Below are positions 27,265 to 36,400 of a stretch of DNA of 64,000 nucleotides, one piece after another. Under the pieces are notes generated by a model. The model ran no database searches, had not been told where the DNA came from, and saw only the letters and a list, made by a program, of their open reading frames with translations. The DNA is from JBMNTP01 sp050945795 (GTDB lineage: Bacteria; Bacillota; Clostridia; Christensenellales; MGBC116941), in NCBI GenBank assembly GCA_050945795.1, contig JBMNTP010000005.1, positions 8,992 to 72,991 of the forward strand. Direction: 5' to 3'. How positions within the stretch are numbered: position 1 is the first letter of the stretch; each line of letters starts with the position of its first letter. A program made the position numbers and the translations under genes.

Positions 27265-28458
27265 TTACCCGATCTTTTTTCCGGCCTTAAGCTCATCCAC
27301 AAACGCCGCCGTCCTTTTCATAGCCTCGTTTATGTTATCTACTGACGCGGCATACGAGCAGCGTATAAAGCCCTCCCCGCTCTCTCCAAAAGCGGTGCCC
27401 GGCACCATAGCGACATGCTTTTCCATAAGCAGCCGGTGACAGAACTCATCGCTTGTAAGCCCTGTAGAGCTTATGCAGGGGAAAACATAGAATGCGCCGA
27501 GCGGCTCAAAGCAGCTAAGGCCCATAGCGTTAAACGCGCCTACCGTTATCCGCCGCCTCCTGTTATACTGCGCCACCATGCTTAAAACCTGCTCAAAACC
27601 GTTTTCAAGTCCGGCGGACAGCGCTTCATTAGCGGCTATCTGGCTCATTATAGGCGCACACAGCATTACATACTGATGCAGCTTAAGCATCGCAGCTATA
27701 AGCGGCCCCTTTGCGCAGGCATAGCCTATTCTCCATCCCGTCATGGCAAACGCCTTACTAAAGCCGTTTAGCACTATTGTGCGCTCCTCCATGCCCGGCA
27801 AAGAGGCTATACTTACATGCCTTCCGGCGTATGTCAGCTCGGCATATATCTCATCCGATATAACAACGAGATCATTCTTTATTATCTCATCAGCTATTGC
27901 CTCAAGCTGATCTTTTTTCATTATCGCACCGGTAGGGTTATTGGGATACGGCACAACTATTGCCTTTGTTTTTGGCGTAACAGCCGCCCTTATGGCCTCC
28001 GGGGTTATTATAAAGCCGTTATCCGCCTTTGTCTCTAAAGCAACGGCCGTACCGCCCGCGAACATAACGCACGGCATATACGAAACATATGACGGTGCCG
28101 GCACCAACACCTCATCGCCCGGCTCGATTATCGCCCTTAGCGCCAAATCGATGCCCTCACTAGCGCCAACCGTAGCTATTACCTCATTCGGCTCGTATGA
28201 AAGGTCAAACCGCCTGCTCATATACGAGCATATATTGCGCCTAAGCTCCATAAGCCCATGGTTTGAAGTGTAATGCGTCCTGCCGCGCTCTATGGAGTAT
28301 ATAGCCGCCTCCCTTATGCCCCACGGCGTTACAAAATCCGGCTCGCCTACGCTAAGCGATATAACGTCTTTCATTTCGCTGGCAATATCAAAAAACTTGC
28401 GTATACCGGACAGCGGCGCTTCGCTTACACGTCTTGAAATCTTACCTTCCATGCTCAT
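27265..28458 (-). CDS. alaT: PLP-dependent aminotransferase, alanine type (YugH/AlaT-like)
   Basis: A 397-residue class I/II aminotransferase. SVGEPDFVTPWGIREA lies near the N-terminus, the cofactor-binding NPTG and DEIYAELTY follow, and the Schiff-base Lys is in NGFSKAFAMTGWRIGY (about 232). Its start overlaps the Lrp-family regulator by 4 bp, the arrangement of alaR-alaT (yugG-yugH) in Bacillus, which argues for alanine-pyruvate transamination. Aromatic or aspartate substrates remain possible. Confidence 0.85.
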   Translation of the reverse strand: MSMEGKISRRVSEAPLSGIRKFFDIASEMKDVISLSVGEPDFVTPWGIREAAIYSIERGRTHYTSNHGLMELRRNICSYMSRRFDLSYEPNEVIATVGASEGIDLALRAIIEPGDEVLVPAPSYVSYMPCVMFAGGTAVALETKADNGFIITPEAIRAAVTPKTKAIVVPYPNNPTGAIMKKDQLEAIADEIIKNDLVVISDEIYAELTYAGRHVSIASLPGMEERTIVLNGFSKAFAMTGWRIGYACAKGPLIAAMLKLHQYVMLCAPIMSQIAANEALSAGLENGFEQVLSMVAQYNRRRRITVGAFNAMGLSCFEPLGAFYVFPCISSTGLTSDEFCHRLLMEKHVAMVPGTAFGESGEGFIRCSYAASVDNINEAMKRTAAFVDELKAGKKIG

Positions 28459-28943
28459 GGCGCCACCACCAATCTGTAGTCTTTATCCTCTATTGTAAAC
28501 GCCACTCCGTTTTCCTTATAGTTTTTCAGCACAAAATGCGTCGAGGTGGATATAACATGCTCTTGCACCGCCAGCTTTTCATGCACAAACTGCGAAACCT
28601 TTTTCATGCTCTTTTCTTTAACCATAACCATGAAATCGTAATCGCCGGATATCAGGTACATGCTCATTACCTCATCATACCTGTATATGCGCTCGGCTAT
28701 CGCCTCAAAGCCCTGCTCGCGTTGCGGCGTAACCTTAACCTCTATAAGGGCAAAAACATAATCGTCAAGCTTTTCCTTATTTATTGCCGCGCTGTATTTT
28801 AAAATAACCTTATCGTCTTCAAGCTGCTTTATAGCCGCTGCCGCCTCCTGTTCGGATATGCCGAGCATTTCGGCTATCTGGGCCGGCGTTGTTCTGGCAT
28901 CGTCTTGAAGTATTTCGATGATTTCGTTTTTATATTCCGGCAT
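28455..28943 (-). CDS. Lrp/AsnC-family regulator (AlaR-like)
   Basis: A 162-residue regulator: an N-terminal helix-turn-helix (about 5-55, TPAQIAEMLGISEQEAAAAI) and a C-terminal RAM ligand domain (about 70-150, with YDEVMSMYLISGDYDFMVMV). ATG 28943 is preferred to 28958 because a G-rich GGGGGATGAG precedes it. It likely responds to an amino acid and controls its own operon with the aminotransferase. Confidence 0.88.
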   Translation of the reverse strand: MPEYKNEIIEILQDDARTTPAQIAEMLGISEQEAAAAIKQLEDDKVILKYSAAINKEKLDDYVFALIEVKVTPQREQGFEAIAERIYRYDEVMSMYLISGDYDFMVMVKEKSMKKVSQFVHEKLAVQEHVISTSTHFVLKNYKENGVAFTIEDKDYRLVVAP

Positions 28944-29155
28944 ACTCTCATCCCCCATAGCTTAGTCTTTTCATTTTATCATCGCTCCGCCATAGCGTCA
29001 ACGCCTGCTCTCGGCATAAAAATATACCCGCAAAAAGCCATTGCTTTTTAATGCTCAATAGAGGAAAAACAAGCCTAAGAGGGAATTATATTATGATAGG
29101 TTGGATAATTATCGTTATCTCTAATGTAAGTAGCTTATATCATAAGGAGGGTAAA

Positions 29156-29632
29156 ATGCTTGAATATATCAGAACGCTGCCTGTGATAAACTGCAATATT
29201 GATAAGAAAGATTTTGATAAGATAATATTCCCTTTCTTTATTGATGAGTTATTGAATGTAACCCTTCAAAATGATATAACAGGCAAAAGTCTTACACCTA
29301 AAGACCATGAGCTTATAGCCGCTAGCAATAAAAAGACAGATAAAAACGACAAGATTTTTATAACCGTTACTATGAAGGAGTTTCCCAATATAAAGGTAGA
29401 GTTGGAGATAAGTAAAATTTTTCAGTATTCATGTGATATTAAAAGAATTATGGAAGCGAGGTATATTCAAGGGCGGGATGCGCGTGGTTTTTGGGGGGCC
29501 AGACTAGATATACTTGATAATAGTTATTATATGGATGACACATACCCTTATAAAGTCATTGTTCATTTACGAGACGACATAATATTTGTCGAGGCGGATG
29601 AAGTCGTAATAAAAGAAGTTAGTTATGTTTAG
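29156..29632 (+). CDS. Hypothetical protein, AT-rich orphan
   Basis: A 158-residue soluble protein not recognised as a known family. ATG 29156 has an excellent AAGGAGG seven bases upstream; upstream in-frame starts lack one. It is rich in Ile, Lys, Asp and Asn, and its codons are more AT-rich than those of neighbours, which suggests recent acquisition. An LxEISKIFQYSCDIKRIMEA helix and a C-terminal beta-rich part (YKVIVHLRDDIIFVEADEV) can be seen. Single gene, with the opposite orientation to both neighbours. Confidence 0.72.
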   Translation: MLEYIRTLPVINCNIDKKDFDKIIFPFFIDELLNVTLQNDITGKSLTPKDHELIAASNKKTDKNDKIFITVTMKEFPNIKVELEISKIFQYSCDIKRIMEARYIQGRDARGFWGARLDILDNSYYMDDTYPYKVIVHLRDDIIFVEADEVVIKEVSYV

Positions 29633-29679
29633 GTTAAATAAAAGAGCCAAGATAATAGTAAAAATATAAGTAAAAACAT

Positions 29680-29705
29680 GCCCGCCAAAAAGGCGGGCGT
29701 TGCTT
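29680..29705. terminator. Bidirectional terminator
   Basis: GCCCGCC and GGCGGGC form a 7-bp GC stem around five A. T-rich stretches follow on both strands (GTTGCTTTTTC on +, ATGTTTTTAC on -). It separates the orphan gene from the converging VanW gene. Confidence 0.85.
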
Positions 29706-29718
29706 TTTCATTATTCTC

Positions 29719-31326
29719 TTAGCCTTCCGCTCCTCCATCCGGTGCGTCCGAGCCGCCGCTATCTGGTGGCGGTGTGGGAGTTGTCGGCGGGGGTGTGGGA
29801 GTTGTCGGCGGCGGAGTAGGCGTTGTCGGCGGCGGAGTAGGCGTTGTCGGCGGCGGAGTAGGTGTCGCCGGCGCAGACACATTGCCGTTAGAGTCTACTA
29901 TCGATCCGACTCCTACATACAGCTCGCCCTGTATAGTGCGATATGAGCTGGTCCATGTCCTTCTGTGGACTTCTTTGCCGCTGCTGTCTTTGAATATAAG
30001 CGTAGAGGAAACGGTCTGACCGCTTCTCGGCTTTTTCTCTCCCCATTGCGTTTTGCCCGGCGCGAGAGACGCCGTTTCAATTATTTTAGGACTGGGCGGC
30101 GACTTTGTCGATGTAACCGACGTTCTGCGCTCATATTTAACCGGCCCCCACGGCAGCTCTTCGCCCCACATTTCCACCGTTATGGTGTATTTTGAGGTAT
30201 TGGCGTAAGCAATTACATAGAGTACAGAATTGGTGTTGTTCTTAAATATCAAATCTGGCCCGCCGGTGCTTATAGTGGCGTCATATCCAAGGTCGATATA
30301 TCCTATAGGCCAGCTATGATTCTGCCGCCTGACAATCTCAAGGTCGGCGTAAAGTATTGCATTATACAGCGTTGTACTTACCTGGCAAACGCCGCCTCCC
30401 GGCTGATCAACATACTTACCGTCGGTTATGCCGGGTGCCGACTTCCATTCTGGAGACCGCCTCGGGCCCACTCTTTCATTTATAGACAGTTCCTCGCCCG
30501 GTTGCAGCACCGCGCCGCTTAGCAGGTCGGCACATTTTTTTATATTATAAACACGATTAGGATTCTTCTGCGAGCCTGAATTATATTTTGTAGTATAGGA
30601 AGCCCTAAGCTTCAAATTCTGCTTAAGGTCTGCCACCTTAACAGCCGGCTCCGACGCCGTATGCGGCACCTCAAACGAGCCCTGCGCGCCTTCTTCAAAT
30701 TTCTGCTTTATAAAGCCTTTTAGCTGCTCCGCCTCAACTTTATTGCCCGGCACTTCTTCAATAAAGGTAAACCTCTCGCTTGCTGAAGCATTGGGATTCA
30801 TCTCAACAGTAGCGTCTTTAGCCTCTATTGTAAGCTGCTCGGCGAGCTCCGCCGCTTTTGAGGCGAGGGCAACATCGTCAAACACTTTCTCAAGCTCCAA
30901 CTTTATGCCTTCGTTTTTAGCTTTGGCTATAGCGGCGCTTCTCTCTGAAAAGCTGCCTACCCTGCCCAGCAAAAACGCTTCCTGAAGCTTATCTTCAACA
31001 TCATAGGACAGCCTTATATCACGCGCCGAAACGGCGTTCGTGTTTTCTCCAAGGGTAAGTGTAAGATTAAGCGCGGCAATGCGGTTTTCCGCCTCCATAG
31101 TAACCTTTTCCTTGCCCTCTTCAAAGGTAAGGTCGCCAAGGTCGATACCTGCCAGCTCAACGCCGCTGTAAAAAGTGCCGTCATCAAATATAATATCGGA
31201 AGCCACGACAGGCGTCGAACCAGTCATATACAGCACGCCTACCACTACAAGTGCTAAAACCAGCACGCCCAGCGTTGCCCCTATAATTATCTTTACCGGC
31301 TTATTGCCCTTCAACTTTTCAAACAC
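29719..31326 (-). CDS. VanW-family cell-surface protein with Pro/Thr repeat tail
   Basis: About 535 residues: a short cytoplasmic N-terminus, one membrane segment (GATLGVLVLALVVVGVLY), a PG_binding_4-like region (about 60-215), the VanW domain (about 235-375, with GQ/PGEELSINERVGPR and PGGGVCQVSTTLYNA), a G5-like domain, and a C-terminal TPTPPPTTP tail. GTG 31326 is the likely start since TGGAGG lies nine bases upstream; the frame stays open to a TTG at 31359. It probably binds the cell wall; VanW function is not established. Confidence 0.87.
   Translation of the reverse strand: MFEKLKGNKPVKIIIGATLGVLVLALVVVGVLYMTGSTPVVASDIIFDDGTFYSGVELAGIDLGDLTFEEGKEKVTMEAENRIAALNLTLTLGENTNAVSARDIRLSYDVEDKLQEAFLLGRVGSFSERSAAIAKAKNEGIKLELEKVFDDVALASKAAELAEQLTIEAKDATVEMNPNASASERFTFIEEVPGNKVEAEQLKGFIKQKFEEGAQGSFEVPHTASEPAVKVADLKQNLKLRASYTTKYNSGSQKNPNRVYNIKKCADLLSGAVLQPGEELSINERVGPRRSPEWKSAPGITDGKYVDQPGGGVCQVSTTLYNAILYADLEIVRRQNHSWPIGYIDLGYDATISTGGPDLIFKNNTNSVLYVIAYANTSKYTITVEMWGEELPWGPVKYERRTSVTSTKSPPSPKIIETASLAPGKTQWGEKKPRSGQTVSSTLIFKDSSGKEVHRRTWTSSYRTIQGELYVGVGSIVDSNGNVSAPATPTPPPTTPTPPPTTPTPPPTTPTPPPTTPTPPPDSGGSDAPDGGAEG
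29765..29870. repeat. Short tandem repeat encoding the TPPPTTP tail
   Basis: About five copies of a 21-bp unit (GGCGGCGGAGTAGGCGTTGTC and variants) lie inside the VanW gene. The last three copies are almost identical, which suggests recent slippage; copy number probably varies between strains. Confidence 0.85.
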
Positions 31327-31434
31327 TGCCCTGTACCTCCAATAAATATCCAATAGCAATTATATCCCATTGCTCCGGCTAAGTAAACGCCGTTGATTAT
31401 AAAAAATTCCATTTTCTATAAGCTTTTAATATAA

Positions 31435-31462
31435 AAAGACCGTCTTTTTTAAGACGGTCTTT
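31435..31462. terminator. Terminator after the upstream VanW gene
   Basis: A 12-bp perfect stem AAAGACCGTCTT/AAGACGGTCTTT with a four-T loop. On the minus strand it is followed by TTTATATT. It separates the two VanW genes, so they are not simply cotranscribed. Confidence 0.85.
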
Positions 31463-31511
31463 CATTATGTTTGTTCCTTTTATTTCTATTTCTAATTGAG
31501 CATTTTTACGT

Positions 31512-33104
31512 TTATGCCGGCGGAGTAGGCGTCGGCGTTGGCGTGCCGCCCTGATCCGGCGAAGGCGACCCTTCCTGGTTCGGAGATGGCGACGGGCTTT
31601 CAGTAGGCCACGGCGTCTCGCCCGGCGTCTTACCGGCGAACTCCTTGCCTTTTGGCACTCCGTTTGAGTCAAGCTCTGTACCCGGCCCTATAACATATTC
31701 ACCGGCAATGGCGTTATACCTGTCGTCCATCATTTCTTTTGTTTCTATCACCTTGCCGTCCTTAACATACTCAATCCACCGCTTAACAATCTGCCCCGTC
31801 TTTCTGTCCTTTACAACCATAAACTCGCCGGCACGCAGCTTATTGTTTACCGTTATTTTAGGCTTGGAATCCGGCTCCAGCTTTTGCTTTGTCTCGGTTT
31901 TAAACTCAATTGTTACGCCGTCTTCAAGAGGCGGGCCGTAAACATCGATTGTTATCTGCTTATTTGTATTGTCGAACAAAGTGAATATGTAAATCGGCAT
32001 ATCCTTGTTGTTTATAAACTTCAAATGCGGCCCGCCGGTGCTTATAGTCGCGTCCTTGCCCGGATCTACATACGATGAAGGCCAGGAGTGCGGTCTTCTC
32101 GCCGTCATTTCAAAATCGCTTTTTACCAGCGTATTGTAAAGAGTAGTGCTTACCTGGCATATGCCGCCGCCCGGCTCATCAACGAGCACACCTTCGCGTA
32201 TGCCCGGCGCGTCCAGCCAACCCAGCTCGGAGGTACGCGGGCCCAGCACATCGTTTATAGACCATTCCTCGCCCGGCTGCACAACCTGACCGTCAATCAT
32301 CTCGGCCGCCTTTTTAATATTGCCCATTCTGTTGGCGGTGCCGAGGCTGCCCGTTTTAAAAGACGTTGTAGCAGACGCTATTTTCTTTGTGTTCGCCTTT
32401 AGAAGGTCTGTGGTTACAGTAGGCTCCTGCACAATCATAGGCGCCTCAACAGCCCCGAACGTCCGGTTTTTAAGCCTTGCCGAAGCAAGAGTAAGAAGCG
32501 CATCGTAATCGACTACCCTGCCTTCTTTGCTATCGGTATATTTAAACTTTTGAGAGAACTGTCCTGTCAGCTCAACAGTAGCGTCAACGGCGGGATAAGA
32601 CCATTCGTCAACGATGGCTGTCATACGCGTTTTAAGAGCCGCCTCATCATAGCTGCTTTCAAGCTTATACTCAAGCCCCTCTTGCCTTACTCTGCTCCTC
32701 TCGCCGCCTGCCTCAAACATATTGCCGCTTCTGCCTACTATTATAGCCTTTCGCAGCACCGCCTCAAGGTTATATTTAACGCTTAAATCTTCGGGGTTTA
32801 TAGTTACCTCCCCGCTTTCAGATCTTACAGTAAGCGCCATCGAACTTACCAGCCTTGAAACCTCCGGCGCTATTTTCTCCCTGGCCTCGCCGGCCGTCAG
32901 CCCCGAAATATCAATGCCTTCAATGGAAATGCCGTCGGCAAACTTCTCTGTTTCGAGCAGTTTAGTTATTTTATCGTCTTTAGGAGTGCCGCCCGAAAAC
33001 ACTATTATGGCCGCCACCGCCAAAGCCGCGACAGCAAATAATATCATAGCCGCTTTGGGTTTAAGCCTATAATTCCCGCGACGCTTTCTTCTTCTTACCG
33101 CCAT
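31512..33104 (-). CDS. VanW-family cell-surface protein (paralogue)
   Basis: A 530-residue protein with the same plan as its neighbour: a basic N-terminus RRRKRRGNYR, a membrane segment (AAMILFAVAALAVAAIIVF), a PG_binding_4-like region, VanW domain (about 250-370, PGEEWSINDVLGPRTS and PGGGICQVSTTLYNT), a G5-like domain and a low-complexity Pro/Ser/Thr tail. The pair looks like an old tandem duplication, with clearly diverged sequences. GGAAGGTGG precedes the ATG. Confidence 0.88.
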   Translation of the reverse strand: MAVRRRKRRGNYRLKPKAAMILFAVAALAVAAIIVFSGGTPKDDKITKLLETEKFADGISIEGIDISGLTAGEAREKIAPEVSRLVSSMALTVRSESGEVTINPEDLSVKYNLEAVLRKAIIVGRSGNMFEAGGERSRVRQEGLEYKLESSYDEAALKTRMTAIVDEWSYPAVDATVELTGQFSQKFKYTDSKEGRVVDYDALLTLASARLKNRTFGAVEAPMIVQEPTVTTDLLKANTKKIASATTSFKTGSLGTANRMGNIKKAAEMIDGQVVQPGEEWSINDVLGPRTSELGWLDAPGIREGVLVDEPGGGICQVSTTLYNTLVKSDFEMTARRPHSWPSSYVDPGKDATISTGGPHLKFINNKDMPIYIFTLFDNTNKQITIDVYGPPLEDGVTIEFKTETKQKLEPDSKPKITVNNKLRAGEFMVVKDRKTGQIVKRWIEYVKDGKVIETKEMMDDRYNAIAGEYVIGPGTELDSNGVPKGKEFAGKTPGETPWPTESPSPSPNQEGSPSPDQGGTPTPTPTPPA

Positions 33105-33194
33105 CTATACCACCTTCCGGAAAATAAGGGTTTAATAATTTAAATAATACAGCAAAGCGCATTTAAAGTAAATGTAAAAGCTACGCAATTGCCG

Positions 33195-33232
33195 CATTAT
33201 AAAACTTAAGGCCCGGCACTAAGTCCGAGCCT
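33195..33232 (-). terminator. Terminator overlapping the yjbQ stop
   Basis: On the minus strand AGGCTCGG pairs with CCGGGCCT across the stop codon, followed by TTAAGTTTTATAAT. It probably ends the transcript of yjbQ. Confidence 0.6.
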
Positions 33233-33620
33233 GCCCAATAATCTCTATATTTACCTTTCTCTGCCGCGGTCCGTCAAATTCGGCGAAATATATGCCCTGC
33301 CATGAGTTTAGCGCTATATCTCCCCCGCTTATTATAAGCTGAGCCGACGCGCCGGTAATCATTGCTTTGGCATGAGCCGCCGAGTTGCCCTCGCTATGGC
33401 GAAAGCCCTCGTCCGGCACCATCCTCTCAAGCGCCAAAAGCATATCCGTCTTAACATCATCATCCCAGTTTTCGTTAAGCGTTATGCCGGCTGTGGTATG
33501 CGGCACAAAAACAACGGCTATTCCCGATGTTACGCCGCTTTGCCTTACATGCGCCCTTATATCATCGGTAATATCTATAAACTGCTGCCTCGCCGTTGTT
33601 TTTATTCTTATCGTATGCAT
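33219..33620 (-). CDS. YjbQ-family protein (secondary thiamine-phosphate synthase type)
   Basis: A 133-residue UPF0047/YjbQ protein. Motifs: VFVPHTTAGITLNENWDDDV, HSEGNSAAHAKAMITGAS and WQGIYFAEFDGPRQR. Some members show weak thiamine-phosphate synthase activity, but the true role is not settled. It starts 2 bp after rex and is probably cotranscribed with it. Confidence 0.9.
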   Translation of the reverse strand: MHTIRIKTTARQQFIDITDDIRAHVRQSGVTSGIAVVFVPHTTAGITLNENWDDDVKTDMLLALERMVPDEGFRHSEGNSAAHAKAMITGASAQLIISGGDIALNSWQGIYFAEFDGPRQRKVNIEIIGQART

Positions 33621-33622
33621 TA

Positions 33623-34255
33623 TTATTCCTGCTTATCGGCATTCATGCGATAGCTTAGCACATAAAGGCCATCGCTCAGATGCACATTTTCAACTATCGC
33701 GTCATCGCCGCCAACGTCTATCGGCGCGAAGTTCCATATCGCCTTAACGCCGCATTTCGATAACCGCGACGCTACGTCTGCCGCCGAAACGGCGGGAGTG
33801 GCTATAACGCCTATATGTATGTTTAAAGAAGATACCACTTCTTCAAGCCTTTTTATGTCCATTACCTCGCAGCCGTTTATAACGCTTCCTATAATCTTGG
33901 GGTTAGCGTCAAACAGCGCCGCTACAATAAAGCCCTCTTTTATAAAATTGGCGTATCCCGCCAGCGCCTGCCCTATATTTCCCACGCCTACAACAGCCAT
34001 ACGATACTTTTGGTCAAGGCCGAGTATAGAGCCTAATTCTCTTCTAAGGCTAGGCACATGATACCCGTAGCCCTGCTGACCGAATCCTCCAAAGCAGTTA
34101 AAATCCTGCCGTATCTGTGAGGCGTTAAACCCCATTTTACGGCTAAGCTCCAAAGAGGAGATCCTCTCAATGCCGTTTTTTTCCAGGAATTTAAGGTATC
34201 GATAATATTTGGGTATGCGCCTTACGACCGCTTCCGATACTCTTCCTTTTTTCAT
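33623..34255 (-). CDS. rex: Redox-sensing transcriptional repressor Rex (second copy)
   Basis: A 210-residue, complete Rex: winged helix (about 5-75, with RISSLELSRKMGFNASQIRQD and FGGFGQQGYGY) and Rossmann NAD(H) domain with GVGNIGQALAGY, followed by KAIWNFAPIDV. ATG 34255 is preferred to 34282 because GGGAGGG lies nine bases upstream. It lies between aconitase and yjbQ. The partial Rex at 1-399 shares the fold but differs clearly in sequence, so these are paralogues. Confidence 0.93.
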   Translation of the reverse strand: MKKGRVSEAVVRRIPKYYRYLKFLEKNGIERISSLELSRKMGFNASQIRQDFNCFGGFGQQGYGYHVPSLRRELGSILGLDQKYRMAVVGVGNIGQALAGYANFIKEGFIVAALFDANPKIIGSVINGCEVMDIKRLEEVVSSLNIHIGVIATPAVSAADVASRLSKCGVKAIWNFAPIDVGGDDAIVENVHLSDGLYVLSYRMNADKQE

Positions 34256-34344
34256 TATATATTCCCTCCCAAGCTCCGACAAAGCGGCTTGAATTTTTTC
34301 ATAGGGATTTTCAATACGCCCGTGGCGTTTTTAAACCGACAGAT

Positions 34345-36267
34345 TTACTCCACGCTGGCTCGGGTATGGTTTAGCAATCCGCCGGCAAGCAAAATATCTC
34401 TAAGCCTTTTTGAAGCGTCTAGCTTGACATTAAACTCAAACCCGTTTGTTTTGTTGGTTACGCTAAAAACTCCACCTTCGCCCGTTTTAGCGTCCGCTCC
34501 GTATATAACCAGCTCGTCTCCCTGCTCTATTTTATCATAATCCGCCTCATTCTCAAATGTAAGCGGCAAAATACCCGAATTTATAAGGTTCGACATATGT
34601 ATACGCGCGAAGGATTTGGCTATAACGCCCTTTATACCTAAATAAAGCGGCACCAGCGCGGCATGCTCACGGCTTGAACCCTGCCCGTAGTTATGCCCGG
34701 CTACTAAAAAGCCGCCGCCCGCCTCTTTCGCCCTTTTAGGAAAGCTGTCGTCAACGGGAGATAGGCAAAAGTCGGATAAATACGGTATATTGCTGCGGAA
34801 GGGCAGCAGCTTGGCGTTTGAAGGCATAATATGGTCTGTTGTGATATTGTCCTCCATTTTAAGCAGTACGCTGCCCGAAACATCCTTCGCCATTGCCTTG
34901 TTTATAGGGAACGGCTTTATGTTCGGCCCTCTAACCACTTCAGTAACTCCTGTATCCGGAGCGATTATAAGATTGTCGTTTATAAGGAAGCTGTCCGGCA
35001 TATCAACGCTTATGTCGGTATCAAGCTTTCTTGGATCGGTAAGCACACCGGTAAGCGCCGTCGCCGCCGCCGTTTCCGGGCTTACAAGATAAACGCTGGC
35101 GCTCGGAGTGCCGCTGCGGCCGTAGAAATTGCGGTTGAAGGTGCGCACCGAAACAGCGTCTGTTCCCGGCGCTTGTCCCATGCCTATGCACGGCCCGCAC
35201 GACGTTTCCAGCACCCGCGCTCCCGCCGCTATCATATCGCCAAGCGCCCCGTTTAGCGCCAGCATATTCAATACCTGACGGCTGCCCGGCGATATAACAA
35301 GGCTTACAGTCGGATCTACCGTTTTTCCTTTAAGTATCGCCGCCACCTTCATCATGTCCATATAAGACGAGTTGGTGCAGCTGCCTATCGCCACCTGATC
35401 AACCTTTATTTCACCTATTTCGCTTATGCTCTTTACCGCATCAGGCGAATGCGGGCAGGCGGCCAGCGGCTCAATCTTAGAGAGGTCTATCTCAACCACC
35501 TCATCATACTCCGCCCCCTCATCGGGCAACAGCTCTATCCAATCTTGCTCGCGGCCCTGCGCCGCCAAAAACTCCCACGTAATTTCATCGCTCGGGAAAA
35601 GCGATGTCGTAGCGCCAAGCTCAGCGCCCATATTTGTTATGGTAGCGCGCTCGGGTACAGACAAGGTTTTTATGCCGGGGCCGGTATATTCCATAATTCT
35701 GCCCACCCCGCCTTTAACGCTAAGCCGCCTTAAAACCTCAAGTATAATATCCTTAGCCGATACAAACGGCTGTAAGCTGCCTATAAGCTTTATATTGCAT
35801 ATTTTGGGCATGGAGAGATAATAAGGCCCTCCGCCCATCGCCACCGCCACATCAAGCCCTCCCGCGCCAATAGCCAGCATTCCGAGGCCGCCGCCAGTAG
35901 GCGTATGGCTGTCAGAGCCAAGCAGCGTTTTTCCCGGCTTGCCAAACCGCTCAAGATGCACCTGATGGCATATGCCGTTGCCCGGCTTGCTAAAGTAAAC
36001 GCCGTGCCTTGACGCTACAGTCTGTATATATTTATGGTCATCGGCATTTTCAAAGCCGGCTTGTAACATATTATGATCTATATAAGCAACGCTTTTTTCG
36101 GTTTTTACCTCCGGCACTCCCATAGCCTCAAACTGAAGGTAAGCCATAGTTCCGGTACTGTCCTGTGTAAGCGTTTGATCTATCTTTATGGATATTTCGC
36201 TTCCCGCCTCCGGAGAGCCGGATATAAGATGTGAGAGTATAATTTTCTTTGCCACATTTAATGCCAT
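34345..36267 (-). CDS. acnA: Aconitate hydratase
   Basis: A 640-residue aconitase converting citrate to isocitrate. The [4Fe-4S] ligands lie in GSCTNSSYMD (about 296) and TSCGPCIGMG (about 359). Substrate loops SDSHTPTGGGLGML, FNRNFYGRSG and the C-terminal swivel motif NYGQGSSREHAAL are present. The short length fits the anaerobe-type aconitase, not the 890-residue AcnA. In a fermenter it likely serves glutamate synthesis through a partial TCA route. Confidence 0.94.
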   Translation of the reverse strand: MALNVAKKIILSHLISGSPEAGSEISIKIDQTLTQDSTGTMAYLQFEAMGVPEVKTEKSVAYIDHNMLQAGFENADDHKYIQTVASRHGVYFSKPGNGICHQVHLERFGKPGKTLLGSDSHTPTGGGLGMLAIGAGGLDVAVAMGGGPYYLSMPKICNIKLIGSLQPFVSAKDIILEVLRRLSVKGGVGRIMEYTGPGIKTLSVPERATITNMGAELGATTSLFPSDEITWEFLAAQGREQDWIELLPDEGAEYDEVVEIDLSKIEPLAACPHSPDAVKSISEIGEIKVDQVAIGSCTNSSYMDMMKVAAILKGKTVDPTVSLVISPGSRQVLNMLALNGALGDMIAAGARVLETSCGPCIGMGQAPGTDAVSVRTFNRNFYGRSGTPSASVYLVSPETAAATALTGVLTDPRKLDTDISVDMPDSFLINDNLIIAPDTGVTEVVRGPNIKPFPINKAMAKDVSGSVLLKMEDNITTDHIMPSNAKLLPFRSNIPYLSDFCLSPVDDSFPKRAKEAGGGFLVAGHNYGQGSSREHAALVPLYLGIKGVIAKSFARIHMSNLINSGILPLTFENEADYDKIEQGDELVIYGADAKTGEGGVFSVTNKTNGFEFNVKLDASKRLRDILLAGGLLNHTRASVE

Positions 36268-36347
36268 ATTCGTATTCCTTCCTATCCCGATGCTTTAATT
36301 TTACATGCGCCTCAATTGCTTGTCAACTTGACGTTAGCCGCTTTGTC

Positions 36348-36376
36348 TTGCCCTTTAGAACGCTTTGGCATATAAT
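36348..36376 (+). promoter_or_regulatory. SigA-type promoter of the 36401 gene
   Basis: TTGCCC (36348-36353), a 17-bp spacer and a perfect TATAAT (36371-36376). The predicted start point lies about 15 bp before the GGAGG ribosome-binding site. Confidence 0.75.
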
Positions 36377-36400
36377 AAAAAAACACGTTTGGAGGTTAAT

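Noticed and set aside
29765..29870. Regular direct repeats considered as a CRISPR array
   Set aside because: The units abut without spacers and encode a Pro/Thr tail inside a VanW gene.
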